From contig NZ_LMHT01000012.1 of the NCBI RefSeq assembly GCF_001429025.1, positions 47,756-98,661 on the forward strand: 50,906 bases of DNA, written 5' to 3'. The DNA comes from Phenylobacterium sp. Root700. Lineage in GTDB: Bacteria > Pseudomonadota > Alphaproteobacteria > Caulobacterales > Caulobacteraceae. Position numbers and translations under genes: made by a program. The notes under the pieces are model-generated. The model saw only the letters and a program-made list of their open reading frames with translations, searched no databases and was not told where the DNA came from. Shown in pieces: positions 46,321 through 50,906 of this stretch; position 1 is the first letter of the stretch, and each line of letters begins with the position of its first letter.

Positions 46321-46347
46321 CGCCGCGTCTCACGGGTGGACGCGGCG
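46321..46347. other. Perfect 9-bp inverted repeat upstream of the AraC gene
   Basis: CGCCGCGTC (46321-46329) and GACGCGGCG (46339-46347) form a stem around a 9-nt loop. It lies 67 bp before the AraC start and upstream of the riboswitch transcript. It may be a regulator site or an insulating hairpin; no T-run follows. Confidence 0.4.
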
Positions 46348-46414
46348 CCACTCGTTCAACTAGAACTTGCACGTGAGGCGCCCCGTCGCGGAGCGCTGAA
46401 CTGAGGAATGCCCA

Positions 46415-47437
46415 GTGCCGTCGCCAAGCGTGTTCATTACGACCGAGCAGGTTGAGCCTGAACACCGCAACGATTTCTGGCGCGAGGTGACCCGGCCCGC
46501 GTTCGAGACACGCGCCGTCGACGACCAAAGCCCCCTGCAGCTTGAAGGCTCGCTGATCGCCCATGCGGTGGGCGCCCTGATCATCGGGCCGACCAGCTTC
46601 AACGCGCAGCGCAATACGCGCGAGCGGCGGCTGATCGTCGCCGGCGGTCTGGACCAGTGCATGGTCCAGTTGTTCCTTCAGGGGCAGGTGCAGGGCGATT
46701 GCGACGGCGCGGCCTATCGCGCCGGCCCCGGCGACATCTGCATCCGCGACCTCGCCCGCCCGTTCGACAGCACCGTCTCGCTCGGCGCGACCATCACCCT
46801 GGTGCTCCCGCGCGAACGGATCGCGCGGCGCCTCGGCGGTCACATCCCGCATGGCTACGTGCTGCTGGCGCGAGATCCGTTGACCCGGTTGCTGGCCGAC
46901 TTCCTCACCAGCCTGTCGGAGCTGGCGCCCGAACTGGACGACGCCGACGCGCTCGCCCTGGAGGACGCCGCCGTCGACCTGGTCGCCACCGTCGTGATGC
47001 GCAAGAACCCCGCCCTCGTGGAGACGCCCACGGTCGGCCGGGTGCTGCGGCCGCGCATCCTGGCCTTCATCGACCAGCACCTGTTCGAGCCCGCCCTGGG
47101 CCCCAAGCTGCTGCTGGAGCGCTTCCAGGTGTCGCGCGCGCACCTCTACCGGATGTTCGAGGCGGACGGCGGCGTGGTCAGCGTGATCCGCGGTCGTCGC
47201 CTCGACGCCGCATTGCGTGAACTCTCCCAACACAATCCCGCCGGCCGGTCGATAACCGCCCTCTCCCACGACCTGGGCTTTTCCAGCAGCAGCCAGTTCT
47301 CGCGGGCCTTCCGCGCCCGGTTCGACTGCACGCCGACCGACGTCCTCGGCGGACGCCGCCCACCATGGATCATGGCCGCGGACGGCGCGGACCTGCGCGG
47401 CCACTTCGCCCAACACGCCCGGGCTGGCGATCGCTAG
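46415..47437 (+). CDS. AraC-family transcriptional regulator (AraC_binding_2 type)
   Basis: This 340-residue regulator has an N-terminal cupin-like ligand domain (about 15-190; the stretch PGDICIRDLARPFD is typical of this group) and a C-terminal AraC DNA-binding domain (about 220-320, with FQVSRAHLYRMFEADGG and DLGFSSSSQFSRAF). It differs from the three GlxA-type regulators to the left. The start is a GTG at 46415, supported by GAGGA seven bases upstream. It is divergent from the c-di-GMP-controlled autotransporter, which it may regulate, and is followed by the sulfotransferase gene after 53 bp. The effector is unknown. Confidence 0.9.
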   Translation: MPSPSVFITTEQVEPEHRNDFWREVTRPAFETRAVDDQSPLQLEGSLIAHAVGALIIGPTSFNAQRNTRERRLIVAGGLDQCMVQLFLQGQVQGDCDGAAYRAGPGDICIRDLARPFDSTVSLGATITLVLPRERIARRLGGHIPHGYVLLARDPLTRLLADFLTSLSELAPELDDADALALEDAAVDLVATVVMRKNPALVETPTVGRVLRPRILAFIDQHLFEPALGPKLLLERFQVSRAHLYRMFEADGGVVSVIRGRRLDAALRELSQHNPAGRSITALSHDLGFSSSSQFSRAFRARFDCTPTDVLGGRRPPWIMAADGADLRGHFAQHARAGDR

Positions 47438-47490
47438 GGGCCGCCGGTTTGTCGCGGCCTGTTGGCCGGCGCCGTGAGGGAACCCCGATC

Positions 47491-48369
47491 ATGGCCGCGC
47501 GCGTTCCAGAATCGCGTCAGATACCGGCCATGAGCCAGTATCATTTCATCTCGGGCCTGCCGCGCTCCGGCTCGACCCTCCTGGCCGCTCTGCTGCGCCA
47601 GAACCCCGCCGTATCCGCCGGCATCTCCAGCCCGGTCGGGCAGCTCTTTCACGCCACCCGCAACGCCATGGGGGCCTGGGCCGAGACGTCGGTCCTGATG
47701 ACCGACGCGCACCGCGAACGCATTCTGCGCGGCCTGTTCGCGGCCTATTATCAAGACCAGCAGGATAAGCGCCTGATCATCGACACCAACCGCTCCTGGT
47801 GCGCCCGCCTGCCCGCCTTGAAGCGGCTCTTCCCAGACTCCAAGGTGATCTGCTGCGTGCGCAGCGTCGCCTGGGTGATGGACAGCATCGAGCGCCTGAC
47901 CCGCGAGCACGCCTTCCACGAAAGCCGCCTGTTCAACAACGACTCAGAACGCGCCACGGTGTTCACCCGGGTCGACGCGCTGGCGCAGAACGACCGCTTC
48001 GTCGGCTTCGCCTGGTCGGCCCTGAAGGAAGCGGTCTATGGCGAGCACGCCGACAACCTGCTGCTGGTCGATTTCGACCTGCTGACAGCGTCTCCGGCGA
48101 AGGTGCTGGACCTGATCTACGACTTCATCGGCGAGCCGCGCTTCGAGCATGACCTGGAGAACATCGAGTTCGATGCGCCTGAATTCGATCAGGCGCTCGG
48201 ACTGCCCGGCCTGCACCATGTCCGCCCTCGCGTCGCCCCGGTCCAGCGAACATCCATCCTCCCGCCGGACCTGTTCGCGCGCCTGGACGCCATGTCGTTC
48301 TGGCGAGACCTCGGCGACAGTCGCGCTCATGTGATCGCCGCCAATCCGGGGCCTAGCTCGCGCAGCTAG
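47491..48369 (+). CDS. PAPS-dependent sulfotransferase-family protein
   Basis: This 292-residue protein has the 5'-phosphosulfate loop SGLPRSGSTLLAALL near its N-terminus and a 3'-phosphate-binding region around VICCVRSVAWVMDSIERL. These are features of bacterial sulfotransferases. The acceptor cannot be told: surface polysaccharide, lipid and small molecules are all possible. The ATG at 47491 is preceded by GAGGGA. An ATG at 47530 (MSQYHFISG) is nearer to the usual family start but has no ribosome site. Its position between an AraC regulator and a giant surface protein hints at a cell-surface role, but this is weak evidence. Confidence 0.85.
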   Translation: MAARVPESRQIPAMSQYHFISGLPRSGSTLLAALLRQNPAVSAGISSPVGQLFHATRNAMGAWAETSVLMTDAHRERILRGLFAAYYQDQQDKRLIIDTNRSWCARLPALKRLFPDSKVICCVRSVAWVMDSIERLTREHAFHESRLFNNDSERATVFTRVDALAQNDRFVGFAWSALKEAVYGEHADNLLLVDFDLLTASPAKVLDLIYDFIGEPRFEHDLENIEFDAPEFDQALGLPGLHHVRPRVAPVQRTSILPPDLFARLDAMSFWRDLGDSRAHVIAANPGPSSRS

Positions 48370-48453
48370 AGATATTAACAGAAATACAACCTACGCTAAC
48401 CTTCGTGAAACCAATTGCGGCGGAAACACGGCGCTCCTCTGGAGTATCGTACC

Positions 48454-50906
48454 GTGCCGCTTTCCCCTGATGTGTCGCTGGGCGATCAGCCCGTGGAATT
48501 CATCTTCATCGACACCAGGGTCGGCGACTACAAGTCCATCGCCGCGGCCGCCGATCCCAACGCCCAGGTCGTGTTCATCGATCCGGGCGAGGACGGCCTC
48601 CTCCAGATCGTCGAAGCCCTGGCGGGCCGCACGAATGTAAGCGCCATCCATCTCGTCGGCCACGGCGACGCTGGCGTCCTGCTCCTGGGGGACGGGCCTC
48701 TGCATGCCGGCAATTTGGCCAGCTACAGCGATCAGCTCGCCAGCATCGGCCGCGCCCTCACCCCTGACGGCGACATCCATATCTGGGGCTGCGATGTCGG
48801 CGCCGGCGAAATGGGTTCGGCGTTCGTCAACGCCCTGGCCGGGGCGACCGGCGCCGATATCGCCGCGTCCGACGATGCGACCGGCGGCGCGCCGGTTGGC
48901 GGCGACTGGCGGCTGGAGATCACCACCGGCGACGTGGCCGCCTCATCAGCCATCGACACCACGGCCTTGACCTTGTTCGCGACCAAGCTGGCGACCTTCA
49001 GCGTTTCAACGCTCGCCGAGTTGAAGGCGGCCTTGGCGACGGCCGCGACCAACGGCGTGGCCGACACCATCACCCTGACCGGCGACATCGCGGCCACCGT
49101 GGACGGCGACACGCTCGCCAGCGCCACCGACGCCCACGACACGATGGTGGACATCAACATCACCGACGGCCAGACGCTGCAAATCGTCGGCGGCGGCCAT
49201 AACCTGGACGCCAACTATTTTGGCCGCGTGCTCGAAGTGCGGTCCGGAACCGTCTCGATCTCCAACCTGACCCTGCGCGAGGGCCTGATCGCGGCGGACG
49301 GCGGCGACCATGGCGCGGCCGGCGGCAGCGCCTTCGGGGCCGGCCTGAAGAATAGCGGCGCCCTGACGCTGAGCGGCGTCACCATCACCTCAAACGGCGC
49401 ATCGGGCGGCGGCGGCGGCGGCGGTCCGGGGGGAACCTATGGCTACGGCAGCGGCGGCGGCGGCGGCGGCGGTCCCCTGGGAACGATGCCCGGCGGGCAC
49501 GGCGGCGAAGGCAGTTCCGCTGGCGTCTTCTGGCCAGGCGCGCCTGGCATACCTTACGCGCCTGGCGTACCTGGCGCCGGCGGTATTGGCGGCGACTACA
49601 GCTCGCCCCCAAGCAGCACGTTCGGCGGGCGGGGCGGGTCATCGACCGGCGGCGCTGGGGGAACCCTTGACGGCTATATGGCCGGCGGGGCCGGCGGAAC
49701 GGCCAACGCGACCATCTCGATCGGCGGCGGCGGCGGCGGCGGAAGCTATGAGGGCCATGGCGCGGTCGGCGGTTCGGCGGTCGGCGCGATCTACAACAGC
49801 GGCTCGCTGACCCTGCTCGGATCGGTGATCACGAACAATGTCGGGGCCGGCGGCGGCGGCGGCGGCGGCGGGTGGACCGGGTTCGTCGGCCTCGGCGGGG
49901 ACGGCGGCCAAGGGGTCGGCGGGGTCTGGAACTCCGCTTCCGGCGTCCTGAAGTTCGACAGCTCCAGCTATAGCGCCCTGAGCGCCAATGGCGGCGGGGG
50001 CGGCGCGGGCGGGACCGGCCAGGGCGCTGGATCGGCGGGCGGCGCGCAGGCCAACCTCCACAATCTCGGCTCGCTGGACACCAACTATGACCCCAACGCC
50101 GCGCCGACGGCGACCATCGCCAGCGCGCCGGACGTCACCGCGGCCGGCGCCGCCTATGTGCTGCGCCTCAGCTATGCCGACACCGACGGAACCATCGACG
50201 CTGCCACGATCGGCGTCAACGACGTCAAGCTCGGCAGCCTGAGCGCCGCCAGCTTCAACATCGTTTCAGGGTCGGGAACCGCCACGACGGTCGTCGACTA
50301 TACGTTCACGCCGCCTGGCGGGACCTGGGACAACGCCGACAACAACACCTATGCGATCACCCTGGGCGCCGGTCCGGTCAAGGACAATGGCGGCGCGGCG
50401 GTCGCGTCGCTGAGCGCCGGCGCGGCCGACGCCAGCGTCACCGTCAATGTTCCGCCCAACAACCTGCCGACCGGCGCGGTGTCGATCAGCGGCGCCGCCA
50501 CCCAGGGCCAGATCCTTACCGCCTCCAACACCTTGGCGGACACTGACGGGCTGGGGACGATCAGCTACCAGTGGAAGGCCAACGGCGCCGACATCGGCGG
50601 CGCAACGGGTTCGACCTTCACGCCTGGTCAGGCCCAGGTCGGCAAGGTCATCACCGTGACCGCCAGCTACACCGACACCCTCGGGACGGCGGAAAGTGCG
50701 AGTTCAGCGGCGACGGGCGCCGTGGCCGATGTCAATGACGACCCGACCGGTTCGGTGACGATCAGCGGCGCGGCCACCCAAGGTCAAACCCTGACCGTCG
50801 CCAACACCCTGGCCGATCCCGATGGGATGGGAACGGTCCAATATCAGTGGAAGGCCGGCGGGGTCGATATCGGCGGCGCGACCGGGTCGACCTTCACGCT
50901 CGGCCA
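48454..50906 (+). CDS. Very large DUF4347 surface protein with Gly-rich helix region and Ig-like repeats (partial, 3' end outside window)
   Basis: An open frame of at least 817 residues has no stop before the window edge. It starts at GTG 48454, with GGAG nine bases upstream. The DUF4347 domain is at about 15-155 (HLVGHGDAG, IHIWGCDVGAGEMG). A right-handed beta-helix-like part follows from about 185 (STLAELKAALATAA). It carries a long Gly-rich insert (about 315-530), including a collagen-like PGAPGIPYAPGVPGAGG, and then a domain at about 545-665. Ig-like repeats of 92 residues begin at about 672. DUF4347 proteins are usually giant secreted or cell-surface proteins, often exported by type I systems. 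There is no N-terminal signal peptide, which fits C-terminal type I export. An adhesin role is inferred. Confidence 0.85.
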   Translation, partial: MPLSPDVSLGDQPVEFIFIDTRVGDYKSIAAAADPNAQVVFIDPGEDGLLQIVEALAGRTNVSAIHLVGHGDAGVLLLGDGPLHAGNLASYSDQLASIGRALTPDGDIHIWGCDVGAGEMGSAFVNALAGATGADIAASDDATGGAPVGGDWRLEITTGDVAASSAIDTTALTLFATKLATFSVSTLAELKAALATAATNGVADTITLTGDIAATVDGDTLASATDAHDTMVDINITDGQTLQIVGGGHNLDANYFGRVLEVRSGTVSISNLTLREGLIAADGGDHGAAGGSAFGAGLKNSGALTLSGVTITSNGASGGGGGGGPGGTYGYGSGGGGGGGPLGTMPGGHGGEGSSAGVFWPGAPGIPYAPGVPGAGGIGGDYSSPPSSTFGGRGGSSTGGAGGTLDGYMAGGAGGTANATISIGGGGGGGSYEGHGAVGGSAVGAIYNSGSLTLLGSVITNNVGAGGGGGGGGWTGFVGLGGDGGQGVGGVWNSASGVLKFDSSSYSALSANGGGGGAGGTGQGAGSAGGAQANLHNLGSLDTNYDPNAAPTATIASAPDVTAAGAAYVLRLSYADTDGTIDAATIGVNDVKLGSLSAASFNIVSGSGTATTVVDYTFTPPGGTWDNADNNTYAITLGAGPVKDNGGAAVASLSAGAADASVTVNVPPNNLPTGAVSISGAATQGQILTASNTLADTDGLGTISYQWKANGADIGGATGSTFTPGQAQVGKVITVTASYTDTLGTAESASSAATGAVADVNDDPTGSVTISGAATQGQTLTVANTLADPDGMGTVQYQWKAGGVDIGGATGSTFTLG
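49399..49990 (+). repeat. GGC-rich low-complexity tracts encoding poly-Gly loops
   Basis: Several runs of GGC codons (for example around 49405-49425, 49450-49471, 49724-49742 and 49848-49872) encode blocks of six to nine glycines between short helix-rung-like segments. The repeats keep the frame. They resemble the glycine-rich loops of bacterial adhesin or ice-binding-like beta-helix proteins. Confidence 0.7.
50467..50906 (+). repeat. Tandem Ig-like repeats of 276 bp (92 residues)
   Basis: Unit one starts at PTGAVSISGAATQGQ (50467) and unit two at PTGSVTISGAATQGQ (50743). Both share ASNTLAD/VANTLAD, YQWKA and DIGGATGSTFT. Unit two is cut by the window edge, and more units probably follow. 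The DNA copies are similar, indicating fairly recent duplication. Confidence 0.85.

Larger units (their letters stand above)
46031..46414. other. 384-bp divergent intergenic region: autotransporter leader and AraC promoter area
   Basis: This holds, on the minus strand, the autotransporter leader with the GEMM-I aptamer (46146-46217) and a hairpin just ahead of the ribosome site. A perfect 9-bp stem lies at 46321-46347, with TTGACG at its left edge, and the small inverted repeat GTTCAACTAGAAC is at 46354-46366. GAGGA at 46403-46407 serves the GTG start of the AraC gene. No small gene was supported. Confidence 0.6.

Overview
The window reads as a chromosomal segment of a GC-rich, gene-dense alphaproteobacterium, most like the Caulobacterales (Caulobacter/Phenylobacterium type). 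The clues are protein flavour, a TonB-dependent receptor, a glucuronate branch using UxaC with ManD, and fused CdhA-CdhB. No IS element, tRNA, rRNA or CRISPR array was found. Genus assignment is inference.

Region 1 (42-25356) is an almost self-contained catabolic island. It takes carnitine to glycine betaine (CdhC and a CdhA-CdhB fusion), betaine to dimethylglycine (GbcAB), dimethylglycine to sarcosine (flavin demethylase), sarcosine to glycine (SoxBDAG), glycine to serine (GlyA) and serine to pyruvate (iron-sulfur serine deaminase). The one-carbon units freed on the way can leave as formate through PurU and be oxidised by a YdeP/FdhF-type molybdoenzyme with its FdhD chaperone. Three GlxA-type AraC regulators sit inside the island. 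Its only transporter is an NCS1 permease, beside an exported alpha/beta hydrolase.

Region 2 (25613-32540) holds a GPH-type symporter, a TonB-dependent receptor, a TetR regulator and a GMC flavin oxidoreductase. A 15-bp operator-like sequence (TCGAA-N5-TTCSA) lies upstream of all of these units, so they look like one TetR regulon with an unknown substrate.

Region 3 (32893-41274) is a glucuronoside/hexuronate unit: a GH2 glycosidase with a malectin-like tail, a GntR/FadR regulator, then uxaC-uxuB-kdgK-manD as overlapping genes. ATTGG-N5-CCAAT-type operators lie in front of both the GH2 gene and uxaC.

Region 4 (41327-50906) is a surface region: a 1567-residue autotransporter whose leader carries a recognisable cyclic-di-GMP-I (GEMM-I) riboswitch, a divergent AraC regulator, a PAPS-type sulfotransferase, and the start of a very large DUF4347 surface protein that runs off the right edge.
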